NCBI GenBank assembly: GCA_964057225.1
Contig: OZ059900.1
Coordinates: forward strand, 7,574,501-7,638,500
Direction of reading: 5' to 3'
Length of the DNA: 64,000 bases
Source: Auanema rhodensis
Lineage: Eukaryota > Nematoda > Chromadorea > Rhabditida > Rhabditidae
Below, in pieces: positions 36,417 to 50,400 of this stretch (within the stretch, counting starts at the first letter, position 1; each line of letters begins with the position of its first letter). Under the pieces are notes generated by a model, which was given only the letters and a program-made list of their open reading frames with translations, was not told where the DNA came from and searched no databases. A program made the translations under genes and the position numbers.

Positions 36417-39200
36417 TCGACTATTTCTACATATATATGTCCAATTTTAACCACTTTGGTCAAAAAGGACCGAAAATATCAAGAATTATTGGTTTTTTGG
36501 GGTTTGAAGGGCATTTTGGCAAAATCAGTCAAACTTTTGATCTTAAGCATATTTTTTTCTTCTAAAACGACTAAATGTATGAAATACTGTCATAGAATGT
36601 TCATATAGGTGTATTTTGCACGAATATCAAAACTGATTGAAATATGGGCCTTTTTATGTTCAAAACGCCATATATTCAACGATTTTGGGTACAAAACATG
36701 TGAAAACTGTATGTTTTGATCAGACCCTTTGAGATATGGATTTGAAATTCAGGATTCATAAACTTTGACTATTTTTACATATATATGTCCAATTTTAACC
36801 ACTTTGGTCAAAAAGGACCGAAAATATCAAGAATTATTCGTTTTTTGGGGATTGAAGGGCATTTTGGCAAAATCAGTCAAACTTTTGATCTTAAGCATAT
36901 TTTTTTCTTCTAAAACGACTAAATGTATGAAATACTGTCATAGAATGTTCATATAGGTGTATTTTGCACGAACATCAAAACTGATTGAAATATGGGCCTT
37001 TTTATGCTCAAAACGCCATATATTCAACGATTTTGGGTACAAAACATGTGAAAACTGTATGTTTTGATCAGACCCTTTGAGATATGGATTTGAAATTCAG
37101 GATTCATAAACTTTGACTATTTTTACATATATATGTTCAATTTTAACCACTTTGGTCAAGAAGGACCAAAAATATCAAGAATTATTGGTTTTTTGGGGTT
37201 TGAAGGGCATTTTGGCAAAATCAGTCAAACTTTTGATCTTAAGCATATTTTTTTCTTCTAAAACGACTAAATGTATGAAATACTGTCATAGAATGTTCAT
37301 ATAGGTTTATTTTGCACGAATATCAAAACTGATTGAAATATGGGCTTTTTTATGCTCAAAACGCCATATATTCAACGATTTTGGGTACAAAACATGTGAA
37401 AACTGTATGTTTTGATCAGACCCTTTGAGATATGGATTTGAAATTCAGGATTCATAAACTTCGACTATTTCTACATATATATGTCCAATTTTAACCACTT
37501 TGGTCAAAAAGGACCGAAAATATCAAGAATTATTGGTTTTTTGGGGTTTGAAGGGCATTTTGGCTAAATCAGTCAAACTTTTGATCTTAAGCATATTTTT
37601 TTCTTCTAAAACGACTAAATGTATGAAATACTGTCATAGAATGTTCATATAGGTGTATTTTGCACGAATATCAAAACTGATTGAAATATGGGCCTTTTTA
37701 TGCTCAAAACGCCATATATTCAACGATTTTGGGTACAAAACATGTGAAAACTGTATGTTTTGATCAGACCCTTTGAGATATGGATTTGAAATTCAGGATT
37801 CATAAACTTTGACTATTTTTACATATATATGTTCAATTTTAACCACTTTGGTCAAAAAGGACCGAAAATATCAAGAATTATTGGTTTTTTGGGGTTTGAA
37901 GGGCATTTTGGCTAAATCAGTCAAACTTTTGATCTTAAGCATATTTTTTTCTTCTAAAACGACTAAATGTATGAAATACTGTCATAGAATGTTCATATAG
38001 GTGTATTTTGCACGAATATCAAAACTGATTGAAATATGGGCTTTTTTATGCTCAAAACGCCATATATTCAACGATTTTGGGTACAAAACATGTGAAAACT
38101 GTATGTTTTGATCAGACCCTTTGAGATATGGATTTGAAATTCAGGATTCATAAACTTCGACTATTTCTACATATATATGTCCAATTTTAACCACTTTGGT
38201 CAAAAAGGACCGAAAATATCAAGAATTATTGGTTTTTTGGGGTTTGAAGGGCATTTTGGCTAAATCAGTCAAACTTTTGATCTTAAGCATATTTTTTTCT
38301 TCTAAAACGACTAAATGTATGAAATACTGTCATAGAATGTTCATATAGGTGTATTTTGCACGAATATCAAAACTGATTGAAATATGGGCCTTTTTATGTT
38401 CAAAACGCCATATATTCAACGATTTTGGGTACAAAACATGTGAAAACTGTATGTTTTGATCAGACCCTTTGAGATATGGATTTGAAATTCAGGATTCATA
38501 AACTTTGACTATTTTTACATATATATGTCCAATTTTAACCACTTTGGTCAAAAAGGACCGAAAATATCAAGAATTATTGGTTTTTTGGGGATTGAAGGGC
38601 ATTTTGGCAAAATCAGTCAAACTTTTGATCTTAAGCATATTTTTTTCTTCTAAAACGACTAAATGTATGAAATACTGTCATAGAATGTTCATATAGGTGT
38701 ATTTTGCACGAATATCAAAACTGATTGAAATATGGGCCTTTTTATGCTCAAAACGCCATATATTCAACGATTTTGGGTACAAAACATGTGAAAACTGTAT
38801 GTTTTGATCAGACCCTTTGAGATATGGATTTGAAATTCAGGATTCATAAACTTTGACTATTTTTACATATATATGTTCAATTTTAACCACTTTGGTCAAG
38901 AAGGGCCGAAAATATCAAGAATTATTGGTTTTTTGGGGTTTGAAGGGCATTTTGGCAAAATCAGTCAAACTTTTGATCTTAAGCATATTTTTTTCTTCTA
39001 AAACGACTAAATGTATGAAATACTGTCATAGAATGTTCATATAGGTGTATTTTGCACGAATATCAAAACTGATTGAAATATGGGCCTTTTTATGCTCAAA
39101 ACGCCATATATTCAACGATTTTGGGTACAAAACATGTGAAAACTGTATGTTTTGATCAGACCCTTTGAGATATGGATTTGAAATTCAGGATTCATAAACT
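36417..39200 (+). repeat. Mixed monomers, partly 2-unit alternation
   Basis: TTCGAC/TTTCTAC units (36417, 37461, 38157) are mixed with GTTC units (37113, 37809, 38853) and GGGGATTG units (36765, 38505). Local rare variants are GTCAAGAAGG (37113, 38853), GGGCTTTTTTA (in the units at 37113 and 37809), GAACATC (36971 area) and AGGTTTATTTTG (37306 area). GTCAAGAAGG, GGGCTTTTTTA and GAACATC recur near 45813-46856, pointing to a shared origin. Confidence 0.75.
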
Positions 39201-42200
39201 TTGACTATTTTTACATATATATGTCCAATTTTAACCACTTTGGTCGAAAAGGACCGAAAATATCAAGAATTATTGGTTTTTTGGGGATTGAAGGGCATTT
39301 TGGCAAAATCAGTCAAACTTTTGATCTTAAGCATATTTTTTTCTTCTAAAACGACTAAATGTATGAAATACTGTCATAGAATGTTCATATAGGTGTATTT
39401 TGCACGAATATCAAAACTGATTGAAATATGGGCCTTTTTATGTTCAAAACGCCATATATTCAACGATTTTGGGTACAAAACATGTGAAAACTGTATGTTT
39501 TGATCAGACCCTTTGAGATATGGATTTGAAATTCAGGATTCATAAACTTTGACTATTTTTACATATATATGTCCAATTTTAACCACTTTGGTCGAAAAGG
39601 ACCGAAAATATCAAGAATTATTGGTTTTTTGGGGATTGAAGGGCATTTTGGCAAAATCAGTCAAACTTTTGATCTTAAGCATATTTTTTTCTTCTAAAAC
39701 GACTAAATGTATGAAATACTGTCATAGAATGTTCATATAGGTGTATTTTGCACGAATATCAAAACTGATTGAAATATGGGCCTTTTTATGTTCAAAACGC
39801 CATATATTCAACGATTTTGGGTACAAAACATGTGAAAACTGTATGTTTTGATCAGACCCTTTGAGATATGGATTTGAAATTCAGGATTCATAAAATTCGA
39901 CTATTTTTACATATATATGTCCAATTTTAACCACTTTGGTCAAAAAGGACCGAAAATATCAAGAATTATTGGTTTTTTGGGGATTGAAGGGCATTTTGGC
40001 AAAATCAGTCAAACTTTTGATCTTAAGCATATTTTTTTCTTCTAAAACGACTAAATGTATGAAATACTGTCATAGAATGTTCATATAGGTGTATTTTGCA
40101 CGAATATCAAAACTGATTGAAATATGGGCCTTTTTATGCTCAAAACGCCATATATTCAACGATTTTGGGTACAAAACATGTGAAAACTGTATGTTTTGAT
40201 CAGACCCTTTGAGATATGGATTTGAAATTCAGGATTCATAAACTTTGACTATTTTTACATATATATGTTCAATTTTAACCACTTTGGTCAAAAAGGACCG
40301 AAAATATCAAGAATTATTGGTTTTTTGGGGTTTGAAGGGCATTTTGGCTAAATCAGTCAAACTTTTGATCTTAAGCATATTTTTTTCTTCTAAAACGACT
40401 AAATGTATGAAATACTGTCATAGAATATTCATATAGGTGTATTTTGCACGAATATCAAAACTGATTGAAATATGGGCCTTTTTATGCTCAAAACGCCATA
40501 TATTCAACGATTTTGGGTACAAAACATGTGAAAACTGTATGTTTTGATCAGACCCTTTGAGATATGGATTTGAAATTCAGGATTCATAAACTTTGACTAT
40601 TTTTACATATATATGTCCAATTTTAACCACTTTGGTCGAAAAGGACCGAAAATATCAAGAATTATTGGTTTTTTGGGGATTGAAGGGCATTTTGGCAAAA
40701 TCAGTCAAACTTTTGATCTTAAGCATATTTTTTTCTTCTAAAACGACTAAATGTATGAAATACTGTCATAGAATGTTCATATAGGTGTATTTTGCACGAA
40801 TATCAAAACTGATTGAAATATGGGCCTTTTTATGTTCAAAACGCCATATATTCAACGATTTTGGGTACAAAACATGTGAAAACTGTATGTTTTGATCAGA
40901 CCCTTTGAGATATGGATTTGAAATTCAGGATTCATAAACTTTGACTATTTTTACATATATATGTCCAATTTTAACCACTTTGGTCGAAAAGGACCGAAAA
41001 TATCAAGAATTATTGGTTTTTTGGGGATTGAAGGGCATTTTGGCAAAATCAGTCAAACTTTTGATCTTAAGCATATTTTTTTCTTCTAAAACGACTAAAT
41101 GTATGAAATACTGTCATAGAATGTTCATATAGGTGTATTTTGCACGAATATCAAAACTGATTGAAATATGGGCCTTTTTATGTTCAAAACGCCATATATT
41201 CAACGATTTTGGGTACAAAACATGTGAAAACTGTATGTTTTGATCAGACCCTTTGAGATATGGATTTGAAATTCAGGATTCATAAAATTCGACTATTTTT
41301 ACATATATATGTCCAATTTTAACCACTTTGGTCAAAAAGGACCGAAAATATCAAGAATTATTGGTTTTTTGGGGATTGAAGGGCATTTTGGCAAAATCAG
41401 TCAAACTTTTGATCTTAAGCATATTTTTTTCTTCTAAAACGACTAAATGTATGAAATACTGTCATAGAATGTTCATATAGGTGTATTTTGCACGAATATC
41501 AAAACTGATTGAAATATGGGCCTTTTTATGCTCAAAACGCCATATATTCAACGATTTTGGGTACAAAACATGTGAAAACTGTATGTTTTGATCAGACCCT
41601 TTGAGATATGGATTTGAAATTCAGGATTCATAAACTTTGACTATTTTTACATATATATGTTCAATTGTAACCACTTTGGTCAAAAAGGACCGAAAATATC
41701 AAGAATTATTGGTTTTTTGGGGTTTGAAGGGCATTTTGGCTAAATCAGTCAAACTTTTGATCTTAAGCATATTTTTTTCTTCTAAAACGACCAAATGTAT
41801 GAAATACTGTCATAGAATGTTCATATAGGTGTATTTTGCACGAATATCAAAACTGATTGAAATATGGGCCTTTTTATGCTCAAAACGCCATATATTCAAC
41901 GATTTTGGGTACAAAACATGTGAAAACTGTATGTTTTGATCAGACCCTTTGAGATATGGATTTGAAATTCAGGATTCATAAACTTTGACTATTTTTACAT
42001 ATATATGTCCAATTTTAACCACTTTGGTCAAAAAGGACCGAAAATATCAAGAATTATTGGTTTTTTGGGGTTTGAAGGACATTTTGGCTAAATCAGTCAA
42101 ACTTTTGATCTTAAGCATATTTTTTTCTTCTAAAACGACCAAATGTATGAAATACTGTCATAGAATGTTGATATAGGTGTATTTTGCACGAATATCAAAA

Positions 42201-44450
42201 CTGATTGAAATATGGGCCTTTTTATGTTGAAAACGCCATATATTCAACGATTTTGGGTACAAAACATGTGAAAACTGTATGTTTTGATCAGACCCTTTGA
42301 GATATGGATTTGAAATTCAGGATTCATAAACTTTGACTATTTTTACATATATATGTTCAATTGTAACCACTTTGGTCAAAAAGGACCGAAAATATCAAGA
42401 ATTATTGGTTTTTTGGGGTTTGAAGGGCATTTTGGCTAAATCAGTCAAACTTTTGATCTTAAGCATATTTTTTTCTTCTAAAACGACCAAATGTATGAAA
42501 TACTGTCATAGAATGTTGATATAGGTGTATTTTGCACGAATATCAAAACTGATTGAAATATGGGCCTTTTTATGTTCAAAACGCCATATATTCAACGATT
42601 TTGGGTACAAAACATGTGAAAACTGTATGTTTTGATCAGACCCTTTGAGATATGGATTTGAAATTCAGGATTCATAAAATTCGACTATTTTTACATATAT
42701 ATGTCCAATTTTAACCACTTTGGTCAAAAAGGACCGAAAATATCAAGAATTATTGGTTTTTTGGGGATTGAAGGGCATTTTGGCAAAATCAGTCAAACTT
42801 TTGATCTTAAGCATATTTTTTTCTTCTAAAACGACTAAATGTATGAAATACTGTCATAGAATGTTCATATAGGTGTATTTTGCACGAATATCAAAACTGA
42901 TTGAAATATGGGCCTTTTTATGCTCAAAACGCCATATATTCAACGATTTTGGGTACAAAACATGTGAAAACTGTATGTTTTGATCAGACCCTTTGAGATA
43001 TGGATTTGAAATTCAGGATTCATAAACTTTGACTATTTTTACATATATATGTTCAATTTTAACCACTTTGGTCAAAAAGGACCGAAAATATCAAGAATTA
43101 TTGGTTTTTTGGGGTTTGAAGGGCATTTTGGCTAAATCAGTCAAACTTTTGATCTTAAGCATATTTTTTTCTTCTAAAACGACTAAATGTATGAAATACT
43201 GTCATAGAATATTCATATAGGTGTATTTTGCACGAATATCAAAACTGATTGAAATATGGGCCTTTTTATGCTCAAAACGCCATATATTCAACGATTTTGG
43301 GTACAAAACATGTGAAAACTGTATGTTTTGATCAGACCCTTTGAGATATGGATTTGAAATTCAGGATTCATAAACTTTGACTATTTTTACATATATATGT
43401 CCAATTTTAACCACTTTGGTCGAAAAGGACCGAAAATATCAAGAATTATTGGTTTTTTGGGGATTGAAGGGCATTTTGGCAAAATCAGTCAAACTTTTGA
43501 TCTTAAGCATATTTTTTTCTTCTAAAACGACTAAATGTATGAAATACTGTCATAGAATGTTCATATAGGTGTATTTTGCACGAATATCAAAACTGATTGA
43601 AATATGGGCCTTTTTATGTTCAAAACGCCATATATTCAACGATTTTGGGTACAAAACATGTGAAAACTGTATGTTTTGATCAGACCCTTTGAGATATGGA
43701 TTTGAAATTCAGGATTCATAAACTTTGACTATTTTTACATATATATGTCCAATTTTAACCACTTTGGTCGAAAAGGACCGAAAATATCAAGAATTATTGG
43801 TTTTTTGGGGATTGAAGGGCATTTTGGCAAAATCAGTCAAACTTTTGATCTTAAGCATATTTTTTTCTTCTAAAACGACTAAATGTATGAAATACTGTCA
43901 TAGAATGTTCATATAGGTGTATTTTGCACGAATATCAAAACTGATTGAAATATGGGCCTTTTTATGTTCAAAACGCCATATATTCAACGATTTTGGGTAC
44001 AAAACATGTGAAAACTGTATGTTTTGATCAGACCCTTTGAGATATGGATTTGAAATTCAGGATTCATAAAATTCGACTATTTTTACATATATATGTCCAA
44101 TTTTAACCACTTTGGTCAAAAAGGACCGAAAATATCAAGAATTATTGGTTTTTTGGGGATTGAAGGGCATTTTGGCAAAATCAGTCAAACTTTTGATCTT
44201 AAGCATATTTTTTTCTTCTAAAACGACTAAATGTATGAAATACTGTCATAGAATGTTCATATAGGTGTATTTTGCACGAATATCAAAACTGATTGAAATA
44301 TGGGCCTTTTTATGCTCAAAACGCCATATATTCAACGATTTTGGGTACAAAACATGTGAAAACTGTATGTTTTGATCAGACCCTTTGAGATATGGATTTG
44401 AAATTCAGGATTCATAAACTTTGACTATTTTTACATATATATGTTCAATT
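39201..44450 (+). repeat. 4-unit pattern nested in an 8-unit (2,784-bp) repeat
   Basis: The order GTCGAAAAGG unit, GTCGAAAAGG unit, AAATTCGAC unit, GTTC/GCTAAATC unit recurs from 39201, 40593 and 43377. Bases 39735-41666 match 42519-44450 (offset 2,784 bp) with no difference seen, including the rare GAATATTC in the units at 40245 and 43029. Between them lie three units (41637, 41985, 42333) sharing the private change GACCAAATG. Confidence 0.88.
41637..42680 (+). repeat. Three monomers sharing a private GACCAAATG variant
   Basis: Unit position 32 is C in these three successive copies and T in all other copies I read. The first and third also share AATTGTAACC, and the second and third share GTTGAT. 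The middle one has private changes GAAGGACATT and TGTTGAAAAC. This looks like local amplification of one mutated monomer, mixed with the AATTGTAACC lineage also seen at 11709 and 61821. Confidence 0.8.
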
Positions 44451-47400
44451 TTAACCACTTTGGTCAAAAAGGACCGAAAATATCAAGAATTATTGGTTTT
44501 TTGGGGTTTGAAGGGCATTTTGGCTAAATCAGTCAAACTTTTGATCTTAAGCATATTTTTTTCTTCTAAAACGACTAAATGTATGAAATACTGTCATAGA
44601 ATGTTCATATAGGTGTATTTTGCACGAATATCAAAACTGATTGAAATATGGGCCTTTTTATGCTCAAAACGCCATATATTCAACGATTTTGGGTACAAAA
44701 CATGTGAAAACGGTATGTTTTGATCAGACCCTTTGAGATATGGATTTGAAATTCAGGATTCATAAACTTTGACTATTTTTACATATATATGTCCAATTTT
44801 AACCACTTTGGTCAAAAAGGACCGAAAATATCAAGAATTATTGGTTTTTTGGGGATTGAAGGGCATTTTGGCAAAATCAGTCAAACTTTTGATCTTAAGC
44901 ATATTTTTTTCTTCTAAAACGACTAAATGTATGAAATACTGTCATAGAATGTTCATATAGGTGTATTTTGCACGAATATCAAAACTGATTGAAATATGGG
45001 CCTTTTTATGCTCAAAACGCCATATATTCAACGATTTTGGGTACAAAACATGTGAAAACTGTATGTTTTGATCAGACCCTTTGAGATATGGATTTGAAAT
45101 TCAGGATTCATAAACTTTGACTATTTTTACATATATATGTTCAATTTTAACCACTTTGGTCAAAAAGGACCGAAAATATCAAGAATTATTGGTTTTTTGG
45201 GGTTTGAAGGGCATTTTGGCTAAATCAGTCAAACTTTTGATCTTAAGCATATTTTTTTCTTCTAAAACGACTAAATGTATGAAATACTGTCATAGAATGT
45301 TCATATAGGTGTATTTTGCACGAATATCAAAACTGATTGAAATATGGGCCTTTTTATGCTCAAAACGCCATATATTCAACGATTTTGGGTACAAAACATG
45401 TGAAAACGGTATGTTTTGATCAGACCCTTTGAGATATGGATTTGAAATTCAGGATTCATAAACTTTGACTATTTTTACATATATATGTCCAATTTCAACC
45501 ACTTTGGTCAAAAAGGACCGAAAATATCAAGAATTATTGGTTTTTTGGGGATTGAAGGGCATTTTGGCAAAATCAGTCAAACTTTTGATCTTAAGCATAT
45601 TTTTTTCTTCTAAAACGACTAAATGTATGAAATACTGTCATAGAATGTTCATATAGGTGTATTTTGCACGAATATCAAAACTGATTGAAATATGGGCCTT
45701 TTTATGCTCAAAACGCCATATATTCAACGATTTTGGGTACAAAACATGTGAAAACTGTATGTTTTGATCAGACCCTTTGAGATATGGATTTGAAATTCAG
45801 GATTCATAAACTTTGACTATTTTTACATATATATGTTCAATTTTAACCACTTTGGTCAAGAAGGACCGAAAATATCAAAAATTATTGGTTTTTTGGGGTT
45901 TGAAGGGCATTTTGGCAAAATCAGTCAAACTTTTGATCTTAAGCATATTTTTTTCTTCTAAAACGACTAAATGTATGAAATACTGTCAAAGAATGTTCAT
46001 ATAGGTGTATTTTGCACGAACATCAAAACTGATTGAAATATGGGCCTTTTTATGCTCAAAACGCCATATATTCAACGATTTTGGGTACAAAACATGTGAA
46101 AACTGTATGTTTTGATCAGACCCTTTGAGATATGGATTTGAAATTCAGGATTCATAAACTTTGACTATTTTTACATATATATGTCCAATTTTAACCACTT
46201 TGGTCAAAAAGGACCGAAAATATCAAGAATTATTGGTTTTTTGGGGTTTGAAGGGCATTTTGGCAAAATCAGTCAAACTTTTGATCTTAAGCATATTTTT
46301 TTCTTCTAAAACGACTAAATGTATGAAATACTGTCAAAGAATGTTCATATAGGTGTATTTTGCACGAATATCAAAACTGATTGAAATATGGGCCTTTTTA
46401 TGCTCAAAACGCCATATATTCAACGATTTTGGGTACAAAACATGTGAAAACTGTATGTTTTGATCAGACCCTTTGAGATATGGATTTGAAATTCAGGATT
46501 CATAAACTTTGACTATTTTTACATATATATGTTCAATTTCAACCACTTTGGTCAAAAAGGACCGAAAATATCAAGAATTATTGGTTTTTTGGGGTTTGAA
46601 GGGCATTTTGGCTAAATCAGTCAAACTTTTGATCTTAAGCATATTTTTTTCTTCTAAAACGACTAAATGTATGAAATACTGTCATAGAATGTTCATATAG
46701 GTTTATTTTGCACGAATATCAAAACTGATTGAAATATGGGCTTTTTTATGCTCAAAACGCCATATATTCAACGATTTTGGGTACAAAACATGTGAAAACT
46801 GTATGTTTTGATCAGACCCTTTGAGATATGGATTTGAAATTCAGGATTCATAAACTTCGACTATTTCTACATATATATGTCCAATTTTAACCACTTTGGT
46901 CAAAAAGGACCGAAAATATCAAGAATTATTGGTTTTTTGGGGTTTGAAGGGCATTTTGGCTAAATCAGTCAAACTTTTGATCTTAAGCATATTTTTTTCT
47001 TCTAAAACGACTAAATGTATGAAATACTGTCATAGAATGTTCATATAGGTGTATTTTGCACGAATATCAAAACTGATTGAAATATGGGCCTTTTTATGCT
47101 CAAAACGCCATATATTCAACGATTTTGGGTACAAAACATGTGAAAACTGTATGTTTTGATCAGACCCTTTGAGATATGGATTTGAAATTCAGGATTCATA
47201 AACTTTGACTATTTTTACATATATATGTCCAATTTTAACCACTTTGGTCAAAAAGGACCGAAAATATCAAGAATTATTGGTTTTTTGGGGTTTGAAGGGC
47301 ATTTTGGCAAAATCAGTCAAACTTTTGATCTTAAGCATATTTTTTTCTTCTAAAACGACTAAATGTATGAAATACTGTCATAGAATGTTCATATAGGTGT

Positions 47401-50400
47401 ATTTTGCACGAATATCAAAACTGATTGAAATATGGGCCTTTTTATGTTCAAAACGCCATATATTCAACGATTTTGGGTACAAAACATGTGAAAACTGTAT
47501 GTTTTGATCAGACCCTTTGAGATATGGATTTGAAATTCAGGATTCATAAACTTTGACTATTTTTACTAATATATGTCCAATTTTAACCACTTTGGTCAAA
47601 AAGGACCGAAAATATCAAGAATTATTGGTTTTTTGGGGATTGAAGGGCATTTTGGCAAAATCAGTCAAACTTTTGATCTTAAGCATATTTTTTTCTTCTA
47701 AAACGACTAAATGTATGAAATACTGTCATAGAATGTTCATATAGGTGTATTTTGCACGAATATCAAAACTGATTGAAATATGGGCCTTTTTATGCTCAAA
47801 ACGCCATATATTCAACGATTTTGGGTACAAAACATGTGAAAACTGTATGTTTTGATCAGACCCTTTGAGATATGGATTTGAAATTCAGGATTCATAAACT
47901 TTGACTATTTTTACATATATATGTTCAATTTTAACCACTTTGGTCAAAAAGGACCGAAAATATCAAGAATTATTGGTTTTTTGGGGTTTGAAGGGCATTT
48001 TGGCTAAATCAGTCAAACTTTTGATCTTAAGCATATTTTTTTCTTCTAAAACGACTAAATGTATGAAATACTGTCATAGAATGTTCATATAGGTGTATTT
48101 TGCACGAATATCAAAACTGATTGAAATATGGGCCTTTTTATGCTCAAAACGCCATATATTCAACGATTTTGGGTACAAAACATGTGAAAACTGTATGTTT
48201 TGATCAGACCCTTTGAGATATGGATTTGAAATTCAGGATTCATAAACTTTGACTATTTTTACATATATATGTCCAATTTTAACCACTTTGGTCAAAAAGG
48301 ACCGAAAATATCAAGAATTATTGGTTTTTTGGGGATTGAAGGGCATTTTGGCAAAATCAGTCAAACTTTTGATCTTAAGCATATTTTTTTCTTCTAAAAC
48401 GACTAAATGTATGAAATACTGTCATAGAATGTTCATATAGGTGTATTTTGCACGAATATCAAAACTGATTGAAATATGGGCCTTTTTATGCTCAAAACGC
48501 CATATATTCAACGATTTTGGGTACAAAACATGTGAAAACTGTATGTTTTGATCAGACCCTTTGAGATATGGATTTGAAATTCAGGATTCATAAACTTTGA
48601 CTATTTTTACATATATATGTTCAATTTTAACCACTTTGGTCAAAAAGGACCGAAAATATCAAGAATTATTGGTTCTTTGGGGTTTGAAGGGCATTTTGGC
48701 TAAATCAGTCAAACTTTTGATCTTAAGCATATTTTTTTCTTCTAAAACGACTAAATGTATGAAATACTGTCATAGAATGTTCATATAGGTGTATTTTGCA
48801 CGAATATCAAAACTGATTGAAATATGGGCCTTTTTATGCTCAAAACGCCATATATTCAACGATTTTGGGTACAAAACATGTGAAAACTGTATGTTTTGAT
48901 CAGACCCTTTGAGATATGGATTTGAAATTCAGGATTCATAAACTTTGACTATTTTTACTAATATATGTCCAATTTTAACCACTTTGGTCAAAAAGGACCG
49001 AAAATATCAAGAATTATTGGTTTTTTGGGGATTGAAGGGCATTTTGGCAAAATCAGTCAAACTTTTGATCTTAAGCATATTTTTTTCTTCTAAAACGACT
49101 AAATGTATGAAATACTGTCATAGAATGTTCATATAGGTGTATTTTGCACGAATATCAAAACTGATTGAAATATGGGCCTTTTTATGCTCAAAACGCCATA
49201 TATTCAACGATTTTGGGTACAAAACATGTGAAAACTGTATGTTTTGATCAGACCCTTTGAGATATGGATTTGAAATTCAGGATTCATAAACTTTGACTAT
49301 TTTTACATATATATGTTCAATTTTAACCACTTTGGTCAAAAAGGACCGAAAATATCAAGAATTATTGGTTTTTTGGGGTTTGAAGGGCATTTTGGCTAAA
49401 TCAGTCAAACTTTTGATCTTAAGCATATTTTTTTCTTCTAAAACGACTAAATGTATGAAATACTGTCATAGAATGTTCATATAGGTGTATTTTGCACGAA
49501 TATCAAAACTGATTGAAATATGGGCCTTTTTATGCTCAAAACGCCATATATTCAACGATTTTGGGTACAAAACATGTGAAAACTGTATGTTTTGATCAGA
49601 CCCTTTGAGATATGGATTTGAAATTCAGGATTCATAAACTTTGACTATTTTTACATATATATGTCCAATTTTAACCACTTTGGTCAAAAAGGACCGAAAA
49701 TATCAAGAATTATTGGTTTTTTGGGGATTGAAGGGCATTTTGGCAAAATCAGTCAAACTTTTGATCTTAAGCATATTTTTTTCTTCTAAAACGACTAAAT
49801 GTATGAAATACTGTCATAGAATGTTCATATAGGTGTATTTTGCACGAATATCAAAACTGATTGAAATATGGGCCTTTTTATGCTCAAAACGCCATATATT
49901 CAACGATTTTGGGTACAAAACATGTGAAAACTGTATGTTTTGATCAGACCCTTTGAGATATGGATTTGAAATTCAGGATTCATAAACTTTGACTATTTTT
50001 ACATATATATGTTCAATTTTAACCACTTTGGTCAAAAAGGACCGAAAATATCAAGAATTATTGGTTCTTTGGGGTTTGAAGGGCATTTTGGCTAAATCAG
50101 TCAAACTTTTGATCTTAAGCATATTTTTTTCTTCTAAAACGACTAAATGTATGAAATACTGTCATAGAATGTTCATATAGGTGTATTTTGCACGAATATC
50201 AAAACTGATTGAAATATGGGCCTTTTTATGCTCAAAACGCCATATATTCAACGATTTTGGGTACAAAACATGTGAAAACGGTATGTTTTGATCAGACCCT
50301 TTGAGATATGGATTTGAAATTCAGGATTCATAAACTTTGACTATTTTTACATATATATGTCCAATTTTAACCACTTTGGTCAAAAAGGACCGAAAATATC

